64,000 nucleotides of DNA from Spinacia oleracea. Its lineage: Eukaryota; Streptophyta; Magnoliopsida; Caryophyllales; Amaranthaceae. The translations under genes were made by a program, and so were the position numbers. The notes under the pieces are model-generated. The model was not told the DNA's origin, searched no databases, and was given only the letters and a program-made list of their open reading frames with translations. Shown here piece after piece: positions 33,971 to 45,720 of the stretch. Every line of letters starts with the position of its first letter. The first letter of the stretch is position 1. The stretch covers positions 98,064,810-98,128,809 of the forward strand of contig NC_079489.1 of assembly GCF_020520425.1 (NCBI RefSeq), written 5' to 3'.

Positions 33971-36222
33971 ATATGGGGGGATTCGTCAAGCTAATGACGT
34001 TAAACGAGTGCTACCGGGAGGCACCCCGCGGGTTTTGTGCATATTTTTGTGTGTTTCATTGGTGTGGGTTCACATTTTCCACCATTGCCTTCCTCGTTGA
34101 TCTTTTGGTGAGTTTGTTTGATTTTTCGGATCTTTGCGGGACTTGCTCCCACGGAATCTCCGGTAAACTCTTTCTAACTCGCATGCATTCTTTTGGGACG
34201 GGAATATTTCTTGTGGGGCATTTGGTTGGATGGGTAGCTGTGCCCCTCCTAGTTTTGTTTTAGGCCTTGGGACACAGCCTAATTCAAGCTTGGGGGGAGT
34301 TTTGTTGTGTGGTTACTTTGTGTTGATTCATGCCATTGAAATCATGCATTTTGTGTGCTTTGTATATACTTTAATGCTTTCTTTCCTTAGTTTCTTTGAT
34401 TTTAGTTTCTTTTGTTTTCCTTTTTGTTTTCTTTTGTTTTCCTTATTTTCATTTCTTTTCTTTTCTTTCCTTTTCTTCCCTTTTTCTTTGTTTTCCTTTC
34501 CTTTTGTTAAGGCAAGTTTTTCTAGCTTTTTAGGCATTATTCTTGATTTGGGCATAATAAAAATGGAACTTGTAGGTTAGAATGCTTTTATTCCTAATTG
34601 GTAGATGTGTGCACGGTTTTCAATGTCTTGGTTCGAGTCTAGTATCTAGGTGTTAAGAAAGTTGGTTAGAACTTTGGGTACGTAGCATGAGTCTTGAACC
34701 CTTGGTTTGTGGTAAGACGGTGTCGATCGCTCTAGTGACTTGAAACCGGAAAGGGTAGTATTTGCTCCCATTTGTGAGGTTCATGTTCATTTTGGCCCAA
34801 ACACAAGTTTTCATATATTGAGTGGCATGGATCCTTGGCATTGACTTTCTTATATCCCGAATTTGACTTTTTCCTTCCCGAGATCGCAACCGAACTACTT
34901 TAGGGAACGATAGAGGCATTTCTTTCGGTGACTATTTTTCTTTTTAGTTTAGGACTTTATTTCCTATTTTTCTCATATATTTTTTGTTTGCACTTGCCCC
35001 CTTGCTAGCCATTTGAGCCTTGCCCCTTCATTTCTTATAAGCTCATTACAAGCCTATTAGCCTTTGTTTTATTTTCACCCTTAGAAGTCATAGTGAAGCT
35101 TTGTGTTATTGTGCTTGATGGTTTTGAATGATTATGCAATAATGAGGAATGATTGATGTTGGTTAGAATGGAAAAGTTTGGGAATTATGTTGTATATAGT
35201 GAATAAATAAACAAAGGCAAAAAGAGAAAGGAAAGTTTTGAAAAAGCCAAAAATAGAGAAAAACAAGGCAATGAGAAAAGTTTCAATTGAAACACAAAAA
35301 AAAGGAGAAAATCAAATCAACAAAAGTTTAAAAAGAGTTTTAGTTGTGTTTTGTTGTTGAATAAGCTTGGGGGTACCCCAAATAAGTGGTATGAGTTTGT
35401 TTTGGTTCGATTTGCTTGAGTAAAGTTCATTTCGCGCTTTACTTTAGGATTGAGCACCAATTTCCAAATTTGTTCCACGCCCTACCCCTAGCTTATACGA
35501 TACACCCTAAAAGCCCTCTTGACCCTTTTGAGTTGAGTCATTGTCGGTGGAGGGAGGATTTGGTCAAATTTATGGAATGGGATTGTCATGCTAAGATGTC
35601 GAGTAACCTTCTTTCCCCTCTTGCAATTCTTGTCTTTTCCGGCGCCTTCGCGGCGTCACGAGAAGCTATCCTTAAGGGTGGATGGGATCTAGAGATTTGA
35701 CACAGTAAGATCGGTTGAAGGGGAATAGATAAGTGCAAATCCTTAGTTCTCTTTGCTTCACACTTAAATCCTTCACTCGACTTAGGGCATTGGTTAGCGT
35801 GCATTCGTTTATTGGTTAGTAATATTAGCATTCTTTCGTGCTCTTTCCATAATAAAGGCCCTTTTCTTGAATTTTGTAGTTTTATTTGTACTTTCTTTTC
35901 CGTTCCTTTCTTTTCCTTTCTTTTCTTTTTCTTTGTTTTTTTTCCTTTTATGTCTTGCCTTGATTGTGTTTTTGGAAGAGTTATGGGTGGTTCTCTTTGG
36001 AAACCCTTGCGAGATCCCACTCGCCCTCATGAGCGATTGTGGGGTTTAAAGAGCTTGTTGCATGCACTTAAATGCAACCGTGATTCGTACGAAAGTGAGT
36101 TAGGTTGTATATTCTTGTATTTCTCGTTTTTGTAGTTTTTAGAGTTTAAATAATGTGCTCATTCTTCCCTATTCTCATGCTTAGTTTGCTAGGGACTAGC
36201 AAACGCCTAGCTTGAGGGAGTT
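33971..36222 (+). other. Athila-like 3' spacer with pyrimidine-rich tracts
   Basis: This is where some Athila elements carry an env-like frame. Here I see only low-complexity T/C-rich sequence (34375-34510, 35880-35950), a short purine-rich run (35200-35340), and polypurine-like words (AGCTTGGGGGGAGTTTTG at 34285, AGCTTGGGGGTACCCC at 35365). CTTGAGGGAGT at 36211 is directly before the 3' LTR. No protein is supported. Confidence 0.65.
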
Positions 36223-37833
36223 TGATGAGCGGCATTTATGTCGCTCTAAGCTTAGGTTTTTATAGTATTTTATTAGGATTTTTGGTAGTTTTAGATAGCT
36301 TTTGTTGCATTTATATGTCCTTATTCCATCATTGAACTTTTCAGGGAATTATTGGAGAAAGATGGAAAACAAGTGGAAAATAGCTCGAAGCAGGCCCGTG
36401 CGATCGCACGGAAATTTCGTGTGTTCGCACAGGTCATAAAATTTGGTATTGAAGTCAAGCAGACTGTGAAACCAAGTTCCAGATCTGTGTGTTCGCACAA
36501 AATCGCAAATCGATGCAAGAACTTTCCAGTTTTGCGTGCGCTGGCACGCCATTTCAGCCCCGCTCGCACGGAATTTTTGTGTGCACACACAGGATTCTCG
36601 TGCGAGCCCATGAAGATTTTGTGGAATTTTTCTATCTCATAGCCGTGCGATCGCACGGAATTTTTCGTGTGTTCGCACGGTACGAAGGAGAGAATTCGTC
36701 GCTGAGCCTGTTCGCACAAAATAGTAGCCTGCTCGCACAGGTACGATCGCACCTGGGTCTCCGCGATCGCACGGTTGCTCGGGCTTGCACTTTTCGAGTT
36801 TAAATTTTCTAATTGTAGGGAACATATAAATAGAATTTTAGATTTTATTTTAAACAAATTAATTCATAATTAGATTTTTCAGCAAATTAGAGAGGATAGT
36901 TCCTAGTTCTTCAAGCTTGGTAGGAGAGAGAAACTTCAATTTGGGGAAGCTTCAACTTGTAATTCTCTTTAAAATCTTGAATTATTTTTGCAATTTCAAT
37001 TCAATCTTTAATGATTTGCTATTCTTTTTGAGTTTTTGATTGCTCAATTGCTTTGATGTTAATTTTTGTTGATTCTTATTTCCCATTGATTCTCAATTGA
37101 ATTCTTAGTTTCTTGATTCTTTAATTCAACTTTTCAATTCAATGTCTAGTTGCTTTGAATCCTTGATTTCCTTAGTTAAAGCCATAAGTAGTGAGTGGTT
37201 TCTAGTTAGGGGTAGGGGTGAAACTAGGGCTAAATTGGGGGAAATTGAAGGATGATTGTTGATTATTGATGTGATTAAATTTGATTTGATGATAGGATTT
37301 CCATGACTAATGAATTAGTAGTTTCAAATGCTAGTTTAATTAGGATTGATTGGAGTGCTTCATCTTGATTTGGCAAGAGATTGTGAATCTTTATGATGCA
37401 TGTGAAAAGTACGTCTCAATTGCGAGTTGTCTAGTCCTAGGATCATGCGAGAGCTTTTCTTAGATTAGAGGACTTAATGCGCTCTATCCGAGAGGTGGCG
37501 AGCTCGTCAATAGTTGATTTTCCCCTATATGTCAATTCATTGCATCGTAATTGTGTGATTAGCCGTTGTCCTTCCCCGATTACCCTAGACTATCCCCAAT
37601 TCCCTAACGCTTTCCTTTATTTGCAAAACTTGTTTGATAGCTTAGAATTGTAGTCGATAATTCAATTTCAAACTCCGTCCTAAACTAGCTTAACAATTGA
37701 ACTCACTTCACTCCGTTTCCTTGGGAAGATCCCAATCTTATCATTATAGCTAATATAGTGGGTTAGGTAGGTGAATCTATAAGTTATGTTTGATAAAGGT
37801 GTATTTATTCAACGACGGAAAATACCTCTATCA
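36223..37833 (+). repeat. 3' LTR of the Athila-like element (full length)
   Basis: Begins TGATGAGCGGCATTTATG and ends AATACCTCTATCA. It keeps the 400 bases lost from the 5' LTR. That segment and its edge contain repeated GTGCGATCGCAC palindromes and GTGTTCGCAC words. Confidence 0.93.
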
Positions 37834-37838
37834 ATGCG

Positions 37839-38286
37839 CGCTTGGCTCGACGGGCCGACAACTTCGTTGCGGCTCGTATTCGTGACTAGTGCCTTACGGC
37901 TATTATTTATCGTATCGTACACGACGAATCACCGTCATACGATACTATTATTCGTTTCTCCCAGCTTACAAATATTCGCGATACGATATACGATTTCGAT
38001 GCAAGGTCGTATCGTATATTATGTTTTTCCGAACTAATTCTCGAAAAGCTATTAAATGAATTTTCGATTCATTTAATCCGATGATCTGTTACATGCCATT
38101 GGTGTGACCTTATAGGTTCAGTCAAGAGTAAGCTGTGAGCCTAATATAGATTAGAACTCACTGATCGGAAGCATTGCTTCAGCTAGCTGTTCCGATCACT
38201 TGATCTCATTGAATTAATTGTTCGTAATTAATCTGAACCATGGTATTAGAGTTAATGCACCTTGGGTGAAGGACACATTTCCTTCA
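37839..38286 (-). repeat. 5' LTR of Copia 2, outer part
   Basis: Continues the LTR interrupted at 24856 and ends (+ strand) ACATTTCCTTCA, followed by the target duplication ATTTG. Confidence 0.93.
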
Positions 38287-38641
38287 ATTTGGGGACTATC
38301 TCTTTTCCCCAAGCTTTGCAGAATAGATCAAGCCGCATTTTCCTGTGTATGTGGGTTCAAATAAGACCAAATTTTCCCTGCCAGGTCCAGGTTGGCACCA
38401 CTTGAGTGACGCTCTCTTTTTCGGGCGTGACTGGGAGTGTCTCTAACTTGTGTTTGGCACCAAAAATCCATTTGTACGCTTCTTCAAAGCGTGTGGCAAC
38501 CAGTTCGTCTCTGGTTTTCTTGAATTCATGACGGATATCCTTCTTGAGATAGAGATTCTCACAGACATCAGGATATTCGTCATCGGAAACGAATTCCTCG
38601 TCAAAGTCAAACTCCTCGTTGAACTCTACATTCAAGTCCAC
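38287..38641 (-). pseudogene. Proximal half of the coding-like sequence split by Copia 2, unknown product
   Basis: Minus-strand frame with an ATG at 38641, an acidic N-terminus (NVEFNEEFDFDEEFVSDDEY) and a Trp-containing stretch (TWTWQGKFGLI) ending at a TGA near 38357. It runs in phase, through that stop, to the Copia 2 junction and on at 16136. Upstream on the - strand (38700-38800) are an AAATAAAAAGGGGG TATA-like region and a CT-rich leader. I do not recognise the family. The architecture (promoter, leader, acidic first segment) would suit a host gene 5' end or an old pararetrovirus-like or LTR-type sequence; none is proven. Confidence 0.4.
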
Positions 38642-39338
38642 TCTTTGTGTTTGGTGGAAGAAGCAGAAGAATTCAGTGTTGTGAGAGAGGATTTGAGTAT
38701 GATTTTTTGCTTGAGGGCGGAAGCCCTTCCGAAAAAATCCCCCTTTTTATTTACAGAGAGGAAAGAGTGGGCAGTTAATAATCAAGGGTCACTTCAAAAG
38801 TGAACCGTCACGTTGTTTCCCTACTTCCGTGTTTTTGAACAACTTTGGGAAACATGAACTTATCTCATCATTTATTAGGTGATTAAATGACGCTTCGTTT
38901 TTCTAAGGGATTAATAAAAGAAAGATTCCAGATTTTTCCTCTTTTATGGTTTTTGATAATAAATTTTCATTTAGATGATCAACAACAATATATTAACAAC
39001 ACTTGTTACACAATATGTTATGTTTCACATATTATGTGACGTACCGAAAATATTATAAGGCATGGTAGCCTAACAATATTACTTGTACAAAATATTTAAC
39101 TAATATTTATAAGGCGTGGTACCCTAACAATATCACTTGCGCAAAATATTTAACTTAACAAAGGGAATAGGGGTATGAACCTATTTTTGGACTGCCCTTT
39201 GTGCCAAAATACATGATCCAAAAGAGAACCTTCCTTAATCATCTTTGTCACTTCCATAATCATTGTCCCTTCTGGCATATCCATCTTCATCCGGTTCACT
39301 ATCATCCATGAACATTTCAGGATCAGCGCCCTTATAGG
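38642..39338. other. Putative upstream region and unassigned DNA
   Basis: 38642-38820 looks like a minus-strand promoter and leader for the frame ending at 38641. 38820-39338 is AT-rich, with a partly repeated AACAATAT-ACTTG-GCACAAAATATTTAACT motif at about 39070 and 39128. A minus frame at 39235-39429 has an acidic end (MFMDDSEPDEDGY) but crosses the CACTA end at 39339, so it is not a single gene. Confidence 0.45.
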
Positions 39339-39626
39339 CACTAATAGAAAAAATGCCATTTGCTGCAACGCTTTTGCAGCTCACGTTATATATAATCGCT
39401 ACGAAAATCCCATGGTCAATGCGGGTCAAGTGTTTAATGAACTTTTAGCAACCTTTATGGGCTCCAAACGCTGCGAAATAATGGAAAAGAAATAAAAAAT
39501 GTAATCGCAACGCGCGTGGTGAGTGAATGATGTAAATATGGGCGCGTTGAAACTTACCTTTTCATCACAATGTTTCTCGCATTCTCCGCTCGCCCATTTC
39601 ATACTCCCTCAAACCCTAGCATACAC

Positions 39627-39714
<88 letters not shown>

Positions 39715-40745
39715 CCTCCCTCCCTCTCTCTTTCTCTTCTTCAGATCAAACATCGTTTAGGTTGGAATTCCGCCGTTTTCATCGATGGTCAAAGGAATGT
39801 CGCGTTATCATCAGATATTAAGCTAATTTTGGTACCGATTTATGCTCTCACCAAGAATTCCAGAAATTAGGTCACAGTTTGGTGTTTTTCCACCAGATTT
39901 TGGAGCTATTTAAGCATTTTATGACCTGGTATTTATGGAGGAAGCTTCAAATTAATTTGTTATTTTTCTTTGGTTTTGGAGAAGCGAAGCCATGGGAGAA
40001 GACAACCATAGTAGGAGAAGCGAAGCTACACGAATTGAACCATGATTCTTCCAGTTTGTTGCTTCGCCAACGGCAAGGTAATCTCTCTCTTTTCGAATTG
40101 TTCATCGCCATCTTTTTCTAGGGTTTTCTCTGCATTGTTTAAGGGGTTTTGTAAATCACTAATTTCTTCAACTTTTTGATAAATTTTGGTTGTTGAATGT
40201 GTTCAGATAATAATTGGAAACTAGCGGGACACTAAAGGGTACTACTTATTCTTTACTTATTTCTATTTCCATTTTGGTTCTTTGTACTTTGTTACTTAAC
40301 AATTAGTATTTGTGTTTAATTTTGAGATTCTTTCATGAAATTGTTTCAATGGATTATTCTGTTTATGGTTGTGAATTTAAGCCATTTTCATTTCGCAATC
40401 GTCGAGTGTAGCTGGGGTTACTTGTTTTGCTGATTAAGTTATGTGGTTTTGTATTGTTGGAAAGAACACTACTTCTTGCTTTGTTGTTATCGAGAAAGTT
40501 TTTGTACTTATTATTTACTTCTTCTCGTACACAAGACTTGATTAAGTTAGAGTTGCTGACCATGTGGTTTGGAGAAAGTGAGGCGAATGTGAGAAATATT
40601 TGACGAGCCGAAATTCTCATGATGCCTTAATTTATCTGAAAATTTGTTCAAAATTGCACAAATTTAGGCCAGAGACTAAAAGTTCAATTTGATTGCTTTT
40701 ATTGAAACACAAAAGCGCATCTGTTTTCAATAGGCTTTCCTTTTA
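39339..40745. mobile_element. Left end of a CACTA-type transposon (partial)
   Basis: CACTAATAGAAAAAATGCC at 39339 has the CACTA terminus form followed by an A-run. GCTGCAACGC, CGCTACGAAAA and CGCTGCGAAAT words in the next 150 bases look like subterminal repeats. The other end is not in the window; the LTR fragment at 40746 seems to interrupt it. 39760-40140 resembles a transcribed leader (start of an unknown gene) but gives no recognised protein. Confidence 0.5.
39629..39746. repeat. (CT)n microsatellite
   Basis: Over 100 bases of CT repeats with short CCCT interruptions, possibly a leader pyrimidine tract. Open frames through it (Leu-Ser repeats) are artefacts. Confidence 0.95.
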
Positions 40746-41058
40746 TGTAACACCCTAATAATTCCTTGCCTTTTATAAAACATTTTCCGACTTAAAACAC
40801 AGGAATTACAAAGATATTACCGCCACCGTGATTACAGCTAAGGCTATTTACCAGAATTACGCAGCGGAATTAACTAACTTTCAAAACACATTAAATAAAT
40901 AGTTAATGGTTATTAAAAAAAGTTGGAACCGTCGAGGCCCAAAACCAAAGTAAAAGTATTTCAAAATCCATTAACTATAAGCAGTAGTCATGACTATTAA
41001 TAGAGTTTATAAAATACGGAAGAATAAAACTCTGAACTCGAATCCCATGTTAACTTCT
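40746..41058 (-). repeat. LTR end related to the solo LTR, minus orientation, interrupted by the Tat element
   Basis: Starts TGTAACACCCTAATAATTCC, the reverse complement of the last bases of the solo LTR at 32140-32165. Similarity continues for about 200 bases (TTACCGCCACCGTGAT, TTACGCAGCGGAATTAA). It ends where the Tat-like LTR begins, so the remainder probably lies beyond the window's right end. Confidence 0.75.
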
Positions 41059-43124
41059 TGTAGACACCTAATTTGTGTCTCCCCATTGGGATGATGACGA
41101 TACCATTATCCTTGTTAGGTAATTGGAGCAACTCCGTGGGGAAATTCCAATTGCTAAAAGCAAGTCCAAAATCCAAGAGCCGCCTTCCAATCCCCGAGGC
41201 CGTTCCCCTTCCGGAACTCGGTACAAAAATACAATTTTCAAAAACCAATTTCAAAATCCAAATACAATCTCATCTAGTAGACCATTCCATTGGTTTTACT
41301 AAGCCTTTTCCACTCAAAATCATATAAGGCAAGTCAAATTCGGGCGCCGACCCACAAAACCGAGCAAGCCGGGGCTCGTCCCGTAAAACCGAAATTCAAA
41401 ACCCGAAACGGCTTGTTTTTAGGAGCGAAATCAAGTCTTAACCCCAAGCAAACACTACGTGCCAAATATCGTACTATTCGTACGAAGGTACATCAATACA
41501 AGACAAATCAAGGACGGAGCCCGCGTCCTTGTTTTGGTGGCATTCACGCCACGTCACCAGCGCTGCTTCGGCGTGCTGCGCTGGCAATGGATGGCGTTTA
41601 GCAGCCATTCCCCCTATAAATACCCCCTAATTCCAAGCATTAACGGAGGCAGATTCAAGACATAACGTCGTAATACAAAAATTGCACCTCAATATTCAAT
41701 ACAAAAATCAATACAAAATCCTCCAAAAATATCATACAATCTTCAAGCTTTAAGCAATTGGGAGTTCTAATCGGAAAGCTTGCCTAAACCTAACTAGGTA
41801 ATTCCGAATCCAAACCCTAATCTATTCAATGATGTCTTGATTTTCTATTTTCAAAATGATTAGTAAGTGGGCATTTTTACTCTAAAAAATGTCACTTGCA
41901 ACAATCATACATCTTTTCAAAATCCAAACTTTTCAAAATGAAAAAATGCAAACTTTCAAGATTCAAGGATGTTCAAAGTTGTTTGTAATCACTTCTTTGA
42001 ACTAGAATCATTCTCAAGTATGGAGTAATCAAAGATGATGCCTTTCTAACTTTTAAAGGTTTATTCTTTGAGATTCAAGACTCCATTTTTCAATATACAA
42101 GTTCAAGTTTTCAAATTTCAAGATCCAACAATGTTTAGGGTTGTTCATGACTACTTCCCTAAACTAGGATCCTTTCAAGCAAGAGCACACCAAGGATCTA
42201 ACCTTTTCAACATTAAAAGGCCCGATCTTTGAGATTCAAGTCTCTTAATTTCAATATTTCAAGTTCAAGTTCAATATTTCAAGTTCAAGTTCAAGTATTT
42301 CAAGTTCAATATTTCAAGTTTCAAGCTTTCAAGTTCAAGTTCTATATGCAAAATCTAGGATACTTTGGGATGAACAACTTCTCCCAAGTTGAGATTTTTG
42401 GCTTTGAATTCGTGTCGAGCGCACTTATTTTTAAGTAGCCGTTTGGCGTTCGGATCTCATGTGCCCAAGTACAAATTTCAATATTGCAATTTCAATTACG
42501 CACCTTTCAATTATGCACTTTCAATTCCGCAATATCAATTCCGCACTTTCAATAGCGCATTTCAATTCCGCACTTCCAATTATGCAACTTTACTTGCCTA
42601 GTCCTTCTAGGCAATGTGGACCTACTCTCTAGTCCATCTCTAGGGGGTCTTGTATTTACTAATTCCGCACTTACTTACTATTGTGATGTTGCTTTATTGC
42701 TTTCATCACCGCACATGCTAAATACAACAAAATACAAGGTTACATCACGCTTAACAAAGATAATTTCTTGGACAAACCGATCTTAGGTTCCCTTAAATTA
42801 ACTTTAAAGCAAAGTGACCGCCATACAAAGTAGAAATTTAATTTGTCCTAAATTCAAACCCACATAGTCTAAACTAGGGTATTTTCGAAAATGTTGTGTC
42901 ACGCACTTGAATTATTTCTAAAGCTCGCGGAATAAGCATCTCGTTTACGGTCCGGATCTCACCCATCCGTTTAGAAGATTCAAGTCTTATCCTAATAGAG
43001 TAATTTACGGTCTTTCCAAACAAGACCCTAAACAATGTTTGGTGGCGACTCCGACAAAGTACAAAATACGATGGTTTCTAAAACAACCGCCCCCGTAGGG
43101 GAAAATCCAAAAACACCCCCTACA
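41059..43124 (+). repeat. 5' LTR of the Tat-like element
   Basis: TGTAGACACC...ACCCCCTACA, 2066 bp, with short inverted termini TGTAG/CTACA, directly before the primer site. It contains a TATA-like CCCTATAAATACCCC (41613) and, downstream, TTCAAG-rich low complexity (42230-42350). Confidence 0.82.
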
Positions 43125-43128
43125 ATTC

Positions 43129-43146
43129 TGGCGACTCCGCTGGGGA
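43129..43146 (+). promoter_or_regulatory. Primer binding site of the Tat-like element
   Basis: TGGCGACTCCGCTGGGGA is four bases after the LTR end, the form seen in Ogre/Tat elements. Confidence 0.85.
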
Positions 43147-44015
43147 GTTCCTGATTTCAACTTCAAAAATACGAGCAGACTTTGGGCATCAAGCCACTGA
43201 TCTTCTTAAGTTCTGGATGCCAGCACTGGCGCCAGGCGCAGCCTCCTGCTCCCAACGCCACTGTCTGCATCCAACACAGTGGCTCACAGTGGCTTGCTGC
43301 CCATATTTTGCTCAAATTTTCAAGTGGGAGTCGGTCTATTTCTGTACTTTGAAGGACGCTCCCAAACCTTGAGAACGAATGTAGAAAAACGAGCTTTTCA
43401 AATACAATATTCAAGTGCGATTTTAATTTTCAATTTCTAGGCATTTCATGCATTTTTCGAAAACCATATTTGTGCAAAATGAATTTCTACCTTTGCCCAA
43501 ACGGATTTGTTCTACATTCGGGCTAGCCCCGGGGGCAACGAAATGGTGACTCTCCATACGGTTCCCGACCAAAGTGTGTGAGCATTTCCGCGCCTACCGA
43601 AACTTGGCATTTGCTTGACATTCCCGATGTCAAGTATGGAGGCCGTCTGCCGACACACACGTCCCTTAGGCGGATGTGCAAGTTGTCGCCGGATCCGTCT
43701 CTTAGTCAAGTACCTTTTGACACCCAAAGCCGACCACTTGCATCATACAAAACTTAGACCGACCTTAGGTTGAGAACTTTTCATGTCGCATTCATATACA
43801 TGTTAGTGTGACAACGTGCTATGTGTGCATTGTGTGGGCGTCTTTGCACGCGTGAATGGCTAACCTCGAGTTCTAGCTTGCCAAAACCAATTAGCCTCCA
43901 ACTAGGAAACCAAACCCCTAGGAGCATCATTCAAACCTCATGCACCTAAAATCGCTGATTTAAGGTCTTTTAGGAGCGCCACTCCATTTGATTCAAAGCC
44001 CTCAAACACGCCTCA

Positions 44016-44440
44016 CGCACAAATGCCGAGTTTCAAATCCAAATCCAACGGCGTCATAATGCCGGATTTTCTAGTCCAAATTTCGAGTTTCAATTTCAAA
44101 TCCAAATCCAACGTCGTCATAATGCCGGATTTTCTAGTTCAAATTTCGAGTTTCAAATTCAAATTCAAAGCCAACGGCATCATAATGCCGGATTTTCTAG
44201 TCCAAATTTCGAGTTTCAAATTCAAATTCCAATCCAACGGCGTCATAATGCCAGATTTTCTAGTCCAAATTTCGAGTTTCAAATTCAAAATTCCAATCCA
44301 ACGGCGTCATAATGCTGGATTTTCTAACCCCAAATTTCAAATTCCAAATTCAAATTCAATCCAACGGCGCCATAATGCCAGATTTTCTAGTCAAAATTTC
44401 AAATTCCAGCGGCGTCACGCCGGATTTTCTAGTTCAAGCA
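44016..44440. repeat. About 62-66-bp tandem repeat in the Tat-like leader
   Basis: Six diverged copies of a unit with AATCCAACGGCGTCATAATG and CCGGATTTTCTAGTCC followed by TTCAAATTCAAA. The phrase ATGCCGGATTTTCTAG recurs near 44061, 44122, 44187, 44250, 44313 and 44377. Shorter relatives (GGCG-TAATGCCGGA) continue to 44830. Confidence 0.88.
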
Positions 44441-44974
44441 TCCAACTTCCAAGTTCAAAAAGAATTCAATTCTAGCTCAAGTCTTTAAAGGTTCAATTCC
44501 ATCCTTCAAAATCTCAAATTCAAATTACCAATTCCAATCTCAAAACCTCAAGTTCAAATGTCCAAACTCATGCCGTCGTAATGCCGACTTTTCCATTCCA
44601 TATTCCAAACCTCAAGTTCAAAATTCCTATATTCAATCTTTCGAATCTCAAGTCCCATATCCGAAATTTCCCAATTCTAAATCCATGATGGCGTAATGCC
44701 GGATTTCCCTCATTCAATTTCAAATTCAAAATTCCATGATCAAACACTTCAAAATTCCAAGTCCACGGCGGCATGATGCCGGACTTTCCCAATTTCGAAT
44801 CCAATTTCAAATGGCGTGACGTCGGAATATTCAAATTCAAACATCTCATGCTCTATACAAAAATGCTTCTTTCCCATTTCAATGTTCAAACTTCGAATCA
44901 AATTCAAACTTCAAACTCATCTTCAAGCTACAAATCCTTGCTTTCTAGTGCTCTCAAATTCAAAATTCCAAACA

Positions 44975-45720
44975 TTTCCGATGGGTTGAAAATCCCTTGA
45001 AATAGTACAAATTCAAATTCTATTATGGGTTGAAAATCCCTTGAAATAATACAAATTCAAAACTCTCTTTTCCAATGGGTTGAAAATCCATTGAAATAGT
45101 ACAAATTCAAATTCTATTATGGGTTGAAAATCCCTTGAAATAATACAAGTCCAAATACCAAATGGGCTGAAACTCCCCAGAAATAATACAAGTTCAAAAT
45201 TCCATTCAATGGGTTGAAATTCCCCTAAAATAGTACAAAATTAATTTCCAAATTCTATTCAATGGGTTGAAATCCCCCTAAAATGCTTCGAAATCCAATG
45301 GGTTGAAATCCCCCTAAAATATTTCAATGCGTTGAAATCCCCCTAAAATACTTCGAAATCCAATCGGGTTGAAACTCCTCAGAAATAATACAAGTTCAAA
45401 ATTCCATTCGATGGGTTGAAATTCCCCTAAAATATTCCAAGATCCAATGGGTTCAAATTCCCCTAAAATATTGACCGGTTGAAATTCCCTTGAAATAATA
45501 CAAAAATCAATGCCCTTTCAATCAGGTCGAAACTCCCTTCAAATACTCCAAGTCCAACGGGTTGAAATTCCCCTAAAATATTGACGGGTTGAAATTCCCT
45601 TGAAATAATAAAAAGTTCAATCTCCTAGTACAAGTCCAATTTCCAAATTCTCGAAAGGGTTGAAATTCCCCTAAAATAGTTCAATTTCCAATAGGTCGAA
45701 ATATTCTTTTTCGATATTCC
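44975..45720. repeat. GGGTTGAAA-TCCC minisatellite in the Tat-like leader
   Basis: More than a dozen units of GGGTTGAAATTCCCCTAAAA or GGGTTGAAAATCCCTTGAAA separated by TAGTACAAATTCAAA-type spacers, spacing about 30-60 bases. Each unit is a small imperfect inverted repeat. Confidence 0.85.

Larger units (their letters stand above)
24857..37833 (+). mobile_element. Athila-like Ty3/gypsy element nested in the Copia 2 LTR
   Basis: Bounded by the 5-bp duplication ATGCG (24852-24856, 37834-37838). 5' LTR 24857-26066, primer site 26070, gag, protease, RT, RNase H and remnant integrase, then a long 3' spacer and 3' LTR 36223-37833. The order RT-RNase H-INT, the primer site and gag/protease motifs point to the non-chromovirus Athila group; the lineage is inference. 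It is defective: stops in gag and RT, most of integrase missing, and a solo LTR inserted in pol. Confidence 0.92.
16137..38286 (-). mobile_element. Copia LTR retrotransposon 2, carrying nested insertions
   Basis: A complete element flanked by the 5-bp duplication ATTTG (16132-16136 and 38287-38291). On the - strand: 5' LTR 38286-37839 plus 24856-24274, primer site 24272-24259, leader, gag-pol 21935-18007, polypurine tract, 3' LTR 17164-16137. The two LTRs are 1031 and 1028 bp once the nested gypsy element is removed. A by-eye comparison of about 210 aligned bases near the primer-site end shows 15 substitutions, so the insertion is not young. It is closely related to Copia 1. Coding parts carry frameshifts and stops. 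Confidence 0.93.

Noticed and set aside
33967-34580. Hydrophobic frames after integrase as an env-like gene
   Set aside because: Short, in different frames, and largely made by T/C-rich low complexity; no start, cleavage or surface-domain pattern could be shown.
39523-39870. Open frame of Leu-Ser-Pro repeats
   Set aside because: It is a translation of the CT microsatellite.
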